DNA of 64,000 bases. Origin: Deltaproteobacteria bacterium. Its GTDB lineage: Bacteria > Desulfobacterota > Desulfobacteria > Desulfobacterales > Desulfatirhabdiaceae. A model generated the notes under the pieces. The model had not been told where the DNA came from. It was given only the letters and a program-made list of their open reading frames with translations, and ran no database searches. Numbering within the stretch: the first letter of the stretch is position 1; each line of letters begins with the position of its first letter. The DNA lies in the NCBI GenBank assembly GCA_016219185.1, contig JACRBZ010000071.1, positions 1 to 64,000 on the forward strand, in the 5' to 3' direction. This document shows positions 27,486-35,807 of this stretch, in pieces. The position numbers were made by a program, and so were the translations under genes.

Positions 27486-29237
27486 ATGCCCATGAACCGA
27501 TCCCTTATGCGGATACTCATTCGCCGCTGCGGCATCACCGAGGCTGTCTGGCAGGAATCCGAAAAACTTGCCGAAACCCGGGGCGTCAGCGTTTGCGACA
27601 TCCTCGTTCAAAAAAAAATGGTTTCCGAACTCCAGTTTCTGGAATGCGCCGGCGAGTGTTTTGATATTCCGGTATGGCCGGATCTTCCCATTTCCCAGGA
27701 TACGCTCTTTGGCGGGGAAGCCCTTTCCCGAAGGATCCCCATCCAGTTTCTGAAAAACCATGTCCTGGTGCCCCTGAAGTTCAGGGCGGAGGCCGGGCTG
27801 AAAACATTGGATGTGGAGGGTTCCGATCATCAGGTGGTGATCGCGGTCCATGATCCATCCGTCTTTCAGCCGATTGACGATTTGATCAAGCTTCTGGGAA
27901 TCCGCGAGTTCAAGCTGGTTCTGTCCCCAAGGGCCGTAATCCTGTCGGCCATAACCCTCAGTTACGACCGGAACCTGGATTCCGACGAAGACCTGGTTCA
28001 GACCCTGGAAGACGATTCCTCAGCGCCGATTCAGGATCTGGAGGTGACCGAGGATCTTCTGGATGACACCAGCGAGGCGCCCATTATCCGGCTGGTGAAT
28101 CAAATCATTACCCGGTCCATTCGCGCCCGGGCCAGCGATATTCACATCGAGCCTTACCAGGACAGCCTGAAAATCAGGTATCGGGTGGATGGTATTCTCT
28201 ATGATCTGCTCACGCCGCCAAAGTGGATGCAGCCCGCGCTCATCTCCCGCATCAAGGTCATGTCCAGGCTCGATATTGCGGAAAAACGTCTTCCCCAGGA
28301 CGGTCGCCTGAACATTCGGATCGGCAACCAGGAAATCGATATCCGGGTTTCAACCATTCCCACGGCCTTCGGGGAGCGGGTGGTGCTGAGGCTCTTGAAT
28401 AAGTCCGGATCGTTGCTGACATTGGCCGAGCTGGGTATTTCGCCGCCGCAGCGGGAGCAACTGGAAAAAGTGACGGCCTTCCCCAACGGCATTTTTCTGA
28501 TTACCGGGCCAACCGGAAGCGGGAAAACAACGACACTTTACGCCATCCTGTCAGCGATCAACAAGCCGGCCATCAACATCATCACCATTGAAGATCCGGT
28601 GGAGTATCAGTTGAAGGGCATCAGCCAGATTCAGGTCAATCCCAAAATCGATCTGACATTTGCAAGGGGTCTGCGCTCCATCGTCCGTCAGGATCCGGAC
28701 GTGATTCTGGTGGGCGAGATCCGGGACAAGGAAACCGCGGACATTGCGGTTCAATCCGCTCTGACCGGGCACCTGGTGTTTTCAACCCTGCATACCAACG
28801 ATGCAGCCAGTGCCATTACCCGGCTGGTGGATATCGGCGTGGAACCGTTTCTGATTTCATCGTCGGTGATTGCCGTGGCTGCCCAGCGGCTGATCCGGGT
28901 CCTTTGCGAGCACTGCAAGGAGCCATATATTCCCACGGAAACGGTATTAAACAGCATGGGGCTGACAATGGATCAGCTTCAGGGGCCAGTTTACCAGGCA
29001 AAGGGGTGCCTGGCCTGTTTTCATACCGGATACCGGGGAAGGACCAGCATCTTCGAGATGATGGTGATGGACAGCGGACTGAAAAACCTGATCCTTAAAA
29101 CCTATGATTCCAGCCGGATCAAACAGGAAGCCCTCAGAAAACACATGGTGACCCTTGGAGAAGACGGTGTTGAAAAGGTGCTGAGCGGCATCACGACCTT
29201 TGAGGAAGTGCTCCGGGTTACCCAGAGCATTGCCTGA
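27486..29237 (+). CDS. gspE: Type II secretion ATPase GspE
   Basis: The 583-residue cytoplasmic ATPase powers pseudopilus growth. It has an N-terminal GspE-N domain and ASDIHIEPYQD. The Walker A is GPTGSGKTTTLYAIL, the Asp box is TIEDPVEYQLKG, the Walker B is DPDVILVGEIRDKETA and the His box is GHLVFSTLHTND. A four-Cys zinc site follows (CEHCKEP, then CLACFHTGYRGR), typical of T2SS ATPases. It binds GspL. gspF is not next to it, since the next gene is YidD-like. Confidence 0.93.
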   Translation: MPMNRSLMRILIRRCGITEAVWQESEKLAETRGVSVCDILVQKKMVSELQFLECAGECFDIPVWPDLPISQDTLFGGEALSRRIPIQFLKNHVLVPLKFRAEAGLKTLDVEGSDHQVVIAVHDPSVFQPIDDLIKLLGIREFKLVLSPRAVILSAITLSYDRNLDSDEDLVQTLEDDSSAPIQDLEVTEDLLDDTSEAPIIRLVNQIITRSIRARASDIHIEPYQDSLKIRYRVDGILYDLLTPPKWMQPALISRIKVMSRLDIAEKRLPQDGRLNIRIGNQEIDIRVSTIPTAFGERVVLRLLNKSGSLLTLAELGISPPQREQLEKVTAFPNGIFLITGPTGSGKTTTLYAILSAINKPAINIITIEDPVEYQLKGISQIQVNPKIDLTFARGLRSIVRQDPDVILVGEIRDKETADIAVQSALTGHLVFSTLHTNDAASAITRLVDIGVEPFLISSSVIAVAAQRLIRVLCEHCKEPYIPTETVLNSMGLTMDQLQGPVYQAKGCLACFHTGYRGRTSIFEMMVMDSGLKNLILKTYDSSRIKQEALRKHMVTLGEDGVEKVLSGITTFEEVLRVTQSIA

Positions 29238-29273
29238 TAAATGGAATCGTGTTGCGTTACAAATGAGGCTTTA

Positions 29274-29684
29274 ATGCTTTCTGATGTGCTGCGATTTTGC
29301 GCCGGTATTTTGAAAATGAAAACTTTTTTATATTTGGTGATCGTCTGCTGGTCCCTGGTACTCCCGGTGCCTTCGCCGGCCCATGACCCGGACCCATCCG
29401 GGAATGGGCCGAATTCGGAGTCGTCGCTGCCGTTATTTCCCATTTCGTTTTATCAGAAAATCATTTCCCCGGCGGTAGGCAACCGGTGCCAGATGAGTCC
29501 ATCCTGTTCGGCCTACAGCAAGGAAGCCTTCCAGACTCACGGCTTTTTCCTCGGCTGGATCATGACCTGCGACCGTCTGATGCGCTGCGGCCGGGATGAA
29601 ACCGACGTGTCCCCCGGGGTGTGGACTCCCGAAGGCCGCCTGACCCTGGACCCCCTTTCTGCAAACGATTCCTGGATGAAATAA
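29274..29684 (+). CDS. YidD-like protein with N-terminal hydrophobic segment
   Basis: The product is about 136 residues. The second half carries the YidD signature: SFYQKIISPAVGNRCQMSPS, then CSAYSKEAF and later MTCDRLMRCGR. YidD helps YidC insert proteins into the inner membrane and is normally a short cytoplasmic amphipathic protein. This one has an extra N-terminal stretch with a hydrophobic helix (TFLYLVIVCWSLVLPVP) that looks like a signal peptide or anchor. The conserved Cys may then lie outside the cytoplasm. I chose the ATG at 29274, with GAGG 5 bases upstream; an ATG at 29316 is possible. It follows gspE, with no yidC or rnpA nearby. Confidence 0.78.
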   Translation: MLSDVLRFCAGILKMKTFLYLVIVCWSLVLPVPSPAHDPDPSGNGPNSESSLPLFPISFYQKIISPAVGNRCQMSPSCSAYSKEAFQTHGFFLGWIMTCDRLMRCGRDETDVSPGVWTPEGRLTLDPLSANDSWMK

Positions 29685-29716
29685 ATTGCCGAAAACGTCT
29701 ATAAGGAGCGGCCAAA

Positions 29717-29770
29717 GTGGACGATATTTTCGACAACCGGCTTTCAGTGAGGTCATCGGATCGTTGTTGA
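29717..29770 (+). other. 17-codon reading frame with strong ribosome site (possible gene stub)
   Basis: AAGGAG lies 8 bases before a GTG, which opens only 17 codons (MDDIFDNRLS...) before a stop. The site is of good quality for so short a frame. It sits directly left of the decayed island, so it may be the 5' end of a gene that the island truncated. It may also be chance. Confidence 0.3.
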
Positions 29771-29863
29771 TTTTATTTCACTTGAATTTATGAATTGGGT
29801 AGCCTATTTAATTACTTGAAAAAACAGCCAATGGTTATATGTGGTTACCGTTAATCCCTTCTG

Positions 29864-30172
29864 GTGTGGAACGGATATCCTACTGATCCAATTTCCGGCG
29901 AACTCAATGAAAAGAAGAAGGGAAGAAAATTCAAAACCCATATCGATGAACTCGTTAAAAACATCAACATGTTCCAGACCTTTCTGGACGGGCGTGGGGC
30001 AGCAAAGTACTTTGCCATGATCCCAAACATCGTTAACTTCTCCGATTGGAAAACTGATCACCGGTATTACACTGATTCGGCCTTACCACCGTCACTTTCC
30101 AAGTGGCGCGTGGCCTCCCGCGAAATCATGCGAATGCTTGATGAAGCCATGCTTGACAGGGGGAAGACATGA
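29864..30172 (+). CDS. Small protein of unknown function, first gene of the decayed island
   Basis: A frame of 102 codons starts at GTG, and its stop overlaps the start of the ATPase pseudogene (ATGA). The product is hydrophilic, with a basic start (EKKKGRKFKTHIDE) and no membrane segment. It has no ribosome site that I can see, so it may itself lack its N-terminus. I recognise no family. Because it is coupled to the ParA-like ATPase, it was probably part of the same module. It may be a remnant. Confidence 0.5.
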   Translation: MWNGYPTDPISGELNEKKKGRKFKTHIDELVKNINMFQTFLDGRGAAKYFAMIPNIVNFSDWKTDHRYYTDSALPPSLSKWRVASREIMRMLDEAMLDRGKT

Positions 30173-31468
30173 CTCGGAAAAATATATATTTCAATAATGC
30201 CTTGCAAGCCACTGCAGATTTTCTGGCCAGGGAAACATTTCCGAAAGGTGTCACCCCCCTGGTAATTCGGGATATATATGGACGTATTCGCATTGCTCTG
30301 GAGCATGGCAAGAGAGAAAAACATCAGGCGCTTGCTGATCGTCTGGCGGTCAAAATTGCAAGCCTTGGCGCTTTTGCCGGGGATAAGGAAAAGGCCGTAC
30401 TCTTCCCGGATGATTTTTTTGATCCTGACAGTGTGCTTGGGAATCCGGACATCCTTGACTTCTATTTACCCGGTTCGGATATGCCGCTACGTCTTCTTGA
30501 CCGTCAGATTGTCGGCCAGGATTGGCTGCGTCCCACACACTCTCAACCTAAAATTCCCCGTATAGTGTTTTTCGGCCTCAAAGGTGGCGTCGGGCGTTCC
30601 ACTGCCATGGCGATGCTTGCCTATGATCTGGCACGAACCGGCAAACGTGTTCTGCTGATCGATTTCGACCTTGAATCACCAGGGCTTTCCGGCCTGCTCC
30701 TGCCTCCGGATCGTTTTGCTGATTTCGGGATGGTTGACTGGTTTATCGAAGATGCGGTCGGCCAAGGTGATGCGGTTTTTGACCGGAAAAGCCTTCCGCG
30801 ATCATTGCGATAAGGAATTTCAACTTCCCTGGAAGCAGGACCGGGTAAGCCAAGCCTGGATCGTGCCGCAGCCCTTGCGAACCGATGAAGAGACCCAGAA
30901 AAAGGTCTTTCACGCCATTGCCGGACCGGCCATGGCAAGCGGACCCAGTGGTCACAAGCGCGGCTTCCCTTACACATGGCTTGTCAGCCATCTCCTGGAC
31001 GGGCGCGAACAGGTCAGCCCGAGGAGTTTCTGCGCTGCCTTGAGGCATGCCGCCGTGCATGATAACCCCGATGATTGGCCGTTTCCCCTGCACTACAAGG
31101 GCATTCAGTCCGGCGTGCAGGAGGCTTCCCGCATCCGTGTCAACGAGATCACCGGCGAGGATTATCCCTGGGTCGAACTGCTCATGAAGCCACTGTACAG
31201 ACGAATCAGCGTCCCGTGCGCAGCAGAGGAAATTTTAGGATTATGGCACAAGGAAGGAACGATTGACAACCTGCGCAACCTGGCCGGCAAGGGCGATAGG
31301 GTAAAACTACCCCCTCAGCACCTGGAGGAAGGGCCGGAAGGAGTTCTTCAAGACATCGCCGGACTCGGTCTGATCCAACGCCTTCAGGATGGACGCATCC
31401 AAATGCCCGATGTGTACAGGATCGCCTTTGGCCTGGGCCGCAGAGGTGGTGTCAAACCGCTGAAATGA
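30169..31468 (+). pseudogene. ParA/MinD-like ATPase, broken by deletion and frameshift
   Basis: The first part (30169-30813) encodes an N-terminal domain and then a deviant Walker A motif, FFGLKGGVGRSTAMAMLAY, followed by RVLLIDFDLESPGLSG and the segment VDWFIEDAVGQGDAVF. After that the frame runs into a stop. The C-terminal part continues in another frame from about 30790 to 31468 (EFQLPW, YTWLVSHLLDGREQVSPRSF). The middle of the protein is missing, because no space remains for the usual ATPase core between the halves. This fits an internal deletion that also shifted the frame. Relatives are P-loop ATPases often seen in accessory regions. It was probably a defence or signalling ATPase; the present gene cannot be functional. 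Confidence 0.7.
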
Positions 31469-31470
31469 GA

Positions 31471-31548
31471 ATGATGACCAGAAAACAAAAACTCGAATTG
31501 ACCTGGAGCTGCAAGGATGAGCTGGCAAGACCTTGCCGAATATTTTGA
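31471..31548 (+). pseudogene. Remnant: N-terminus of a type III modification methyltransferase
   Basis: Only 25 codons remain, reading MMTRKQKLELTWSCKDELAR. The pattern KLELTW plus a charged stretch is how many type III Mod methyltransferases begin. It breaks off at once and merges into a fragment of the matching restriction subunit. The assignment rests on this short resemblance and on the next fragment. Confidence 0.5.
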
Positions 31549-31980
31549 ACTCCGAAAATAAATCCGTCCCGATTTTTTCCCGCTGTCTCTATTCGGTGCA
31601 GAAATTCGCCTCTGATGCGGAACGAAAGCTTGCGGTAATCCTGGAACGCGAGTCCATCAAGTGGTTCAAGCCAGCCAAGGGTCAGTTCCAGATTTTTTAT
31701 CGCCATGGTGATGATCACCTTTAATATCAGCCTGATTTTGTCGCCGAAACCGCCGATAAGATCTATATGCTGGAACCCAAAGCCTGCAATCAAATGGATG
31801 ACCCATTCGTGATTGCCAAGAAGGAAGCAGCGATGAGATGGTGTGCGAATGCTTCAGAATATGCGGCGAGTTATGGGGGGTAAGCCCTGGCGCTATGTAT
31901 TGATTCCCCATGACGAAATCGCCGCAAATGTTTCTCTTGATGCCCTCAGTCGGCGCTTTGGCGAATACAGCCGGGGATAA
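31531..31980 (+). pseudogene. Remnant: C-terminus of a type III restriction endonuclease (Res)
   Basis: The fragment reads KLAVILERESIKWFKPAKG, then QFQIFYRHG, YQPDFVAET and GKPWRYVLIPHDEI, ending FGEYSRG. The order and wording match the C-terminal nuclease region of type III Res subunits, including the PD-(D/E)XK-like YQPDFVAET with a Lys in MLEPKA. An in-frame TAA (31722-31724) and a shift in a run of six G (31875-31880) break it. The helicase part is absent. It is a scar of a lost restriction-modification system. Confidence 0.65.
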
Positions 31981-31995
31981 AAGAGGGGCCCGACC

Positions 31996-33291
31996 TCAAA
32001 ACCCCCGCTTCCAGTTTCCGGTTACAGGTAGACCGCTTTTCCAGGTGCCGGATACACGAATCATGTCGTTTTCCCACGTTCCGGTCAGGTTTGCATCGGT
32101 CGGGTTGCCATTTATCTGCCAGCCGTCGATCGTCATGGTCACGGCTCCGCTTGTCGAGACAGCTCCCTTTGCATAAGATGTTTTTCCGCTCACCCCTTGG
32201 GTCCATGCCGCGGAAAGCGTGCCGTGCTCAATTTTCAACGCCACCGGCCAGCACCTTTCACGGGGCAGACCACTGGGGCGGGTGCAAAGATGACCGTTAT
32301 AGGTTCCATCGAAGCGATTGATCTTACCTTGTTTTGCAGCCTGCGGGGCTTTTGTCGCGCTCTGGGGCTCTGCAGTGCGCTTCAGTTCCTGATCAAGACG
32401 CTTTTTTTCGGCTTCTGCGCGTTCCAACGCTTCTTTGGCAGCCTGTGCCTCGGCCTCCAACTTTGCCTGGCGTTCCCGTGTCTCGGCTTCTATGCTATCC
32501 TGGCGCTGGCGCGCTTCATTTGCGAGTTTCTCCTCGCTGGCTTTGCGTTGGACTTCGGCAGCCTGCCTTTCAATTTCGATTGCATTGCGAAGCTGTTCGG
32601 CACGCCGCGCATCGTAGGCACTGTAAATCCAATAGCCGCCGATGACGGCGATCAGCATTACAAGGGCTGCCATGGCAAAGAGCGGTTTTCTCCTTGGCGG
32701 CCGTTCAGACGGCTTGGGCACCGGTATTGCCGTGCCATCCGCCTCGGCGATCGAGAACGTGCGGATCGGTTGTGCGATGTTTTTAAAGCTGCGTTCGCCC
32801 ATCGGATTGAACCGCAATGTCAGCTTGTTTTGGATCTGATCGTAAACGCTACCCGAGAGACTGATGCCACCGGGCTCTGCGATCGTTTGGATGCGTGCGG
32901 CAACATTGACGCCGTCACCGAGTAGATCGCCGCCCTGTACAATGACGTCCCCGAGGTTGATGCCGATGCGGAACCACATGCGTTCTTCATCCGGCACATG
33001 CTCATTCCGCGTGCGCAGGGCCGCCTGAATCTCGGTTGCACAACGGACTGCTTCCACGGCACTCGGGAATTCGGCAAGGATTGCATCCCCGGCCGTATTG
33101 AAAATGCGGCCGCGGTGCAACCGGAGAAGCGCGTCGAAAATTTCCCGGTGACCCCTCAGCGTCTGAATGGTACGTTCTTCGTTTTCTCCCATCATTCGGC
33201 TGTATCCCGCAACATCCGCCATCATGATCGTTGCGAGCCTGCGCTCCATCAATGGTTGCCGTTCCTCTCCCGGATGAGCATCGTTTTGCAT
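31996..33291 (-). CDS. Class III adenylate/guanylate cyclase with membrane helix and coiled coil
   Basis: The 431-residue protein begins with a class III cyclase domain (residues about 10-175). LATIMMADVAGYS gives the first metal Asp, FNTAGDAILAEF the second acidic site, and GDGVNVAARIQTIAEP carries the transition-state Asn and Arg. A membrane helix (around residues 208-225) comes next, then a long Ala/Glu/Arg/Lys coiled coil to about residue 320 and a C-terminal beta domain (TYNGHLC, TGTWENDMIR, GNWKRGF). Such cyclases are common in alphaproteobacteria. It converts ATP to cAMP, or GTP to cGMP. The start is the ATG after GGAGGGG. It stands alone in its orientation beside the decayed island and may have arrived by transfer. 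Confidence 0.86.
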   Translation of the reverse strand: MQNDAHPGEERQPLMERRLATIMMADVAGYSRMMGENEERTIQTLRGHREIFDALLRLHRGRIFNTAGDAILAEFPSAVEAVRCATEIQAALRTRNEHVPDEERMWFRIGINLGDVIVQGGDLLGDGVNVAARIQTIAEPGGISLSGSVYDQIQNKLTLRFNPMGERSFKNIAQPIRTFSIAEADGTAIPVPKPSERPPRRKPLFAMAALVMLIAVIGGYWIYSAYDARRAEQLRNAIEIERQAAEVQRKASEEKLANEARQRQDSIEAETRERQAKLEAEAQAAKEALERAEAEKKRLDQELKRTAEPQSATKAPQAAKQGKINRFDGTYNGHLCTRPSGLPRERCWPVALKIEHGTLSAAWTQGVSGKTSYAKGAVSTSGAVTMTIDGWQINGNPTDANLTGTWENDMIRVSGTWKSGLPVTGNWKRGF

Positions 33292-33698
33292 ATCCCCCTC
33301 CAAAGCGCCATGGAAATAGCGGCACGCCTAAACAGGCATTTCGCATATGAACCGGCTTTCCGAAGACTGTCAGTTCCATGTGAATGCACTGAGATGATTG
33401 AAGACGAAACTTCGCTGGTTGCAGGTTGACGGTACTAAAGAGAAAAGTCTCTGTCAAGAAAGAGCTCATGCGATACCCCATTCCAAAAATGATTCCTGGA
33501 TGGAACAGTTGGTCGGAAACAGCCGGGAGCAAATCTTTCTTCACCAGATCGAGAAGTGCGGCGCCGGATACACGCCGAATCCATTTTTTGAAAAAAAGGT
33601 ACACTCCCGGAATGAAATATGATAACTAGATTTAATTATTATTGATTTAGTGCCATGTGCTTCCCGGCATATTTTTTCGGCAATTTCATGGAGTTGAT
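33292..33698. other. Intergenic region, about 400 bases
   Basis: This stretch lies between the cyclase start (-) and the sensor start (+), so it should hold both promoters. I see only AT-rich DNA near the sensor end and no convincing promoter. Minus- and plus-strand frames here of up to about 70 codons outside the cyclase gene have no ribosome site or known motif. Confidence 0.4.
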
Positions 33699-34850
33699 GT
33701 GCTCATGGCAGATACCCGTTACATACCCATCAAGAGAAAGATTTTTCTCAGTCACTTCCTTGCCGTTATCATCGTTTCCGGCAGCATCGGAACGTTTTTT
33801 TATTTCAGCGCCGTATCCAATCTTATGGATGCCATTCGCTCCCGTCTTTTGAACAGTGCTGCTCTGGTCAGCCGCGGCATCAATGCCGCGGACCTGGAGA
33901 ACATCCGGAAAAAAGATGATATCGAACTGCCGGAATACCGGCGGATGATCCGGCAATTGCTGACGATAAAACAGACCAACAGGGATATCGCCTTTCTGTA
34001 TGTCATGCGTCGGGATGGAGATAAGGTGGTGTTTGTCATGGATACGGACGAATCACCGAAGCGGGCACTGCCCGGCCAGCCTTACCCTTCGGCTCCGGAG
34101 GAACTGCTTCAGGGATTTACCCGATTCGCCGTGGACAAAAAAATATATACCGATGAATGGGGTGCTTTCATGTCGGGATATGCGCCTTTGCCAGACGGCG
34201 GCGGACGATATCTGGTGGGAATAGACATGCGGGCGGATGAAGTCCGTCAAAAGCTTCATCGTCTGAGAATGACCGGTGTGATTTCGCTGGGTTGCTCTGT
34301 TCTTCTGGCGTTCCTGTTCTCCCATCTGCTGGGATCCCATCTGGTCCGACGCATTGAACTATTGACCCTGCAATGTCGGGCCATTGCCGAAGGTCAGGTT
34401 GGAGAACAACTGGATTATCGAAAAGGGGATGAACTGGACAGTCTGATCCAGGCGTTTAACACCATGTCCGATGAACTGGCGAGCAGCCGCGGGCAAACCG
34501 AGCAGAGCAGGCAGGCCCTGGAATCTTCCCGCAATGAGCTTGAAGTCAAAGTCCGGGAGCGTACCCGGGACCTCGGCAGATTAAACGATCAGCTCACCAA
34601 GGAAATCGCGGATCGAACACAGGTCCAGGAAGCCAATGCAACATTGATTGCCCGGTTGCAGGAAACCCTGTCTCAGGTGAAAACCCTTCAGGGATTTTTG
34701 CCCATCTGTGCATCCTGCAAGCGAATTCGAGATGATAAGGGGTACTGGAATCAGATTGAAATCTATCTGCGTGAGCACACCGATACGGAGTTCAGCCATA
34801 GTATCTGTCCGGAATGCGCCGAAAAACTATATGGCCAGTATTTAAAATAG
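33699..34850 (+). CDS. Membrane sensor with HAMP domain and C-terminal four-Cys module
   Basis: The product is about 383 residues. It has a membrane helix near the N-terminus (LSHFLAVIIVSGSIGTFFYF), an extracytoplasmic sensor domain (about residues 40-185), a second helix (VISLGCSVLLAFLFSHLLG), a HAMP segment and a long coiled coil. The last 55 residues read FLPICASCKRIRDDKGYWNQ, then IEIYLREH and HSICPECAEKLY. The two CxxC pairs look like a metal site. This tail is known attached to kinases and receiver domains in many environmental bacteria, but its job is unclear. No kinase or cyclase domain is visible. A GGAG lies 5 bases before the GTG used; an ATG 6 bases later is possible. Confidence 0.74.
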   Translation: MLMADTRYIPIKRKIFLSHFLAVIIVSGSIGTFFYFSAVSNLMDAIRSRLLNSAALVSRGINAADLENIRKKDDIELPEYRRMIRQLLTIKQTNRDIAFLYVMRRDGDKVVFVMDTDESPKRALPGQPYPSAPEELLQGFTRFAVDKKIYTDEWGAFMSGYAPLPDGGGRYLVGIDMRADEVRQKLHRLRMTGVISLGCSVLLAFLFSHLLGSHLVRRIELLTLQCRAIAEGQVGEQLDYRKGDELDSLIQAFNTMSDELASSRGQTEQSRQALESSRNELEVKVRERTRDLGRLNDQLTKEIADRTQVQEANATLIARLQETLSQVKTLQGFLPICASCKRIRDDKGYWNQIEIYLREHTDTEFSHSICPECAEKLYGQYLK

Positions 34851-34961
34851 TGAGTACTTTTTCCGGCCAAAGATTCGACATCCGATTCTTCCAAACCCGC
34901 TTGAGAACAGCTGAACATCGAAAATCTTTTCTCGCCAAAAATACTTGCAGACAGTGACACA

Positions 34962-34992
34962 ACCGGGTTACGGCTTCATCCGAAAACCCGGT
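34962..34992 (-). terminator. Hairpin after the MaoC gene
   Basis: ACCGGGTT and AACCCGGT form a perfect 8-base stem with a 15-base loop, and the stem meets the stop codon of the MaoC-type gene. No T-run follows, so intrinsic termination is uncertain. Confidence 0.35.
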
Positions 34993-35480
34993 CAATTCGT
35001 TTCGGCCGTTTCCCGGCAGCTTAAAAAATTGAGTGCTTTCATGGTCATGACCACATCGTGATGCTGGTTCAGGACCTGAATATCGGAACGGATGATCCCC
35101 CGATCCGGCTTGGAACGGGAGCGGTTGGCTTCAATGACCGTCACGCGAAGCGACAGCGCATCGCCTGGATATACCGGTTTAATCCAGCGCAGTTCATCCA
35201 CCCCCGGGGAACCCAGACTCGCAACATGGGAAAGATAATGATCGACAAAAAGCCGCATCATCAAGGCTGCCGTGTGCCAGCCGCTGGCGATCATGCCGCC
35301 ATAGATCGAGCGCTTTCCAGCTTCCGGGTCCGTGTGAAAGGGCTGGGGATCAAACCGCTTTGCAAAGGCAATAACCTCATCCGCTTCCACGGTTATGGAG
35401 CCGAACTCGTGACTTTTTCCAATGATGTAGTCCTCGAAATACCGCTGTTCAACAGGAGGGGTGAAAATGTCGGGATTCAT
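34992..35480 (-). CDS. MaoC-type (hot-dog fold) hydratase/dehydratase
   Basis: The 162-residue protein carries the hydratase-2 motif in FDPQPFHTDPEAGKRSIYGG, with the catalytic Asp and His, and then MIASGWHTAALMMRL. These enzymes hydrate enoyl-CoA with R-specificity or act on related CoA esters. The part ELRWIKPVYPGDAL is also typical. I chose the Met at 35480 (MNPDIFTPP); 16 further codons upstream are possible but unlike the family. The gene stands alone. Its substrate is unknown. Confidence 0.85.
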   Translation of the reverse strand: MNPDIFTPPVEQRYFEDYIIGKSHEFGSITVEADEVIAFAKRFDPQPFHTDPEAGKRSIYGGMIASGWHTAALMMRLFVDHYLSHVASLGSPGVDELRWIKPVYPGDALSLRVTVIEANRSRSKPDRGIIRSDIQVLNQHHDVVMTMKALNFLSCRETAETN

Positions 35481-35807
35481 GGTGTTCCATTCCGGTTTCG
35501 TGTGCAATAAGTGTTGGCTGTTCCTCAAGACCGATCAGCCGATGCCCTGAAGCCTTCCTCATCAAGAGATCGAGGGGCTGCAACCCCTTAAGCGCTACGG
35601 GAATGATCAATTTCCGTATGTCCAGCTTCCTGAAAAGAAGATATCCTGTCATTGGCAAAGGGGATGCAGAGTCGCCAAAAAATGCCAGGGCTCCAAAAAA
35701 AAAGTGTGGTATCCTTATCATATTGTTGATAGTAAGGCAATCTGTGTGGATGTCTCACCCTTTTGTTTGCGCAAACCGATAACCAGAGCTTTTTTGAAGG
35801 CATGGCG
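35481..35807. other. Divergent intergenic region, 327 bases
   Basis: This stretch lies between the MaoC-type gene (-) and the TPR gene (+) and should contain both promoters. It is mixed in base content. The clearest element is the 12-base palindrome near its right end. A short AGGGG/CCCCT stem around 35570-35590 is also seen. No certain -35/-10 pair was found. Confidence 0.45.
35765..35776. promoter_or_regulatory. Perfect 12-base palindrome before the TPR gene
   Basis: GTTTGCGCAAAC is its own reverse complement and lies 31 bases before the start of the TPR membrane protein gene. This is a typical place for a repressor operator. It could also be chance, as a single 12-base palindrome is not rare. 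Confidence 0.35.

Noticed and set aside
29790..31990. Intact prophage or integrative element at the decayed island
   Set aside because: No integrase, transposase, tRNA target or flanking direct repeats were seen.
33002..33604. Minus-strand frame of 200 codons overlapping the cyclase start
   Set aside because: Its first 100 codons look protein-like, but the rest lies in another frame of a clear cyclase gene, with no good ribosome site or domain.
35449..35721. 90-codon minus-strand frame before the MaoC-type gene
   Set aside because: Odd composition, no ribosome site, and it overlaps the start of the real gene.
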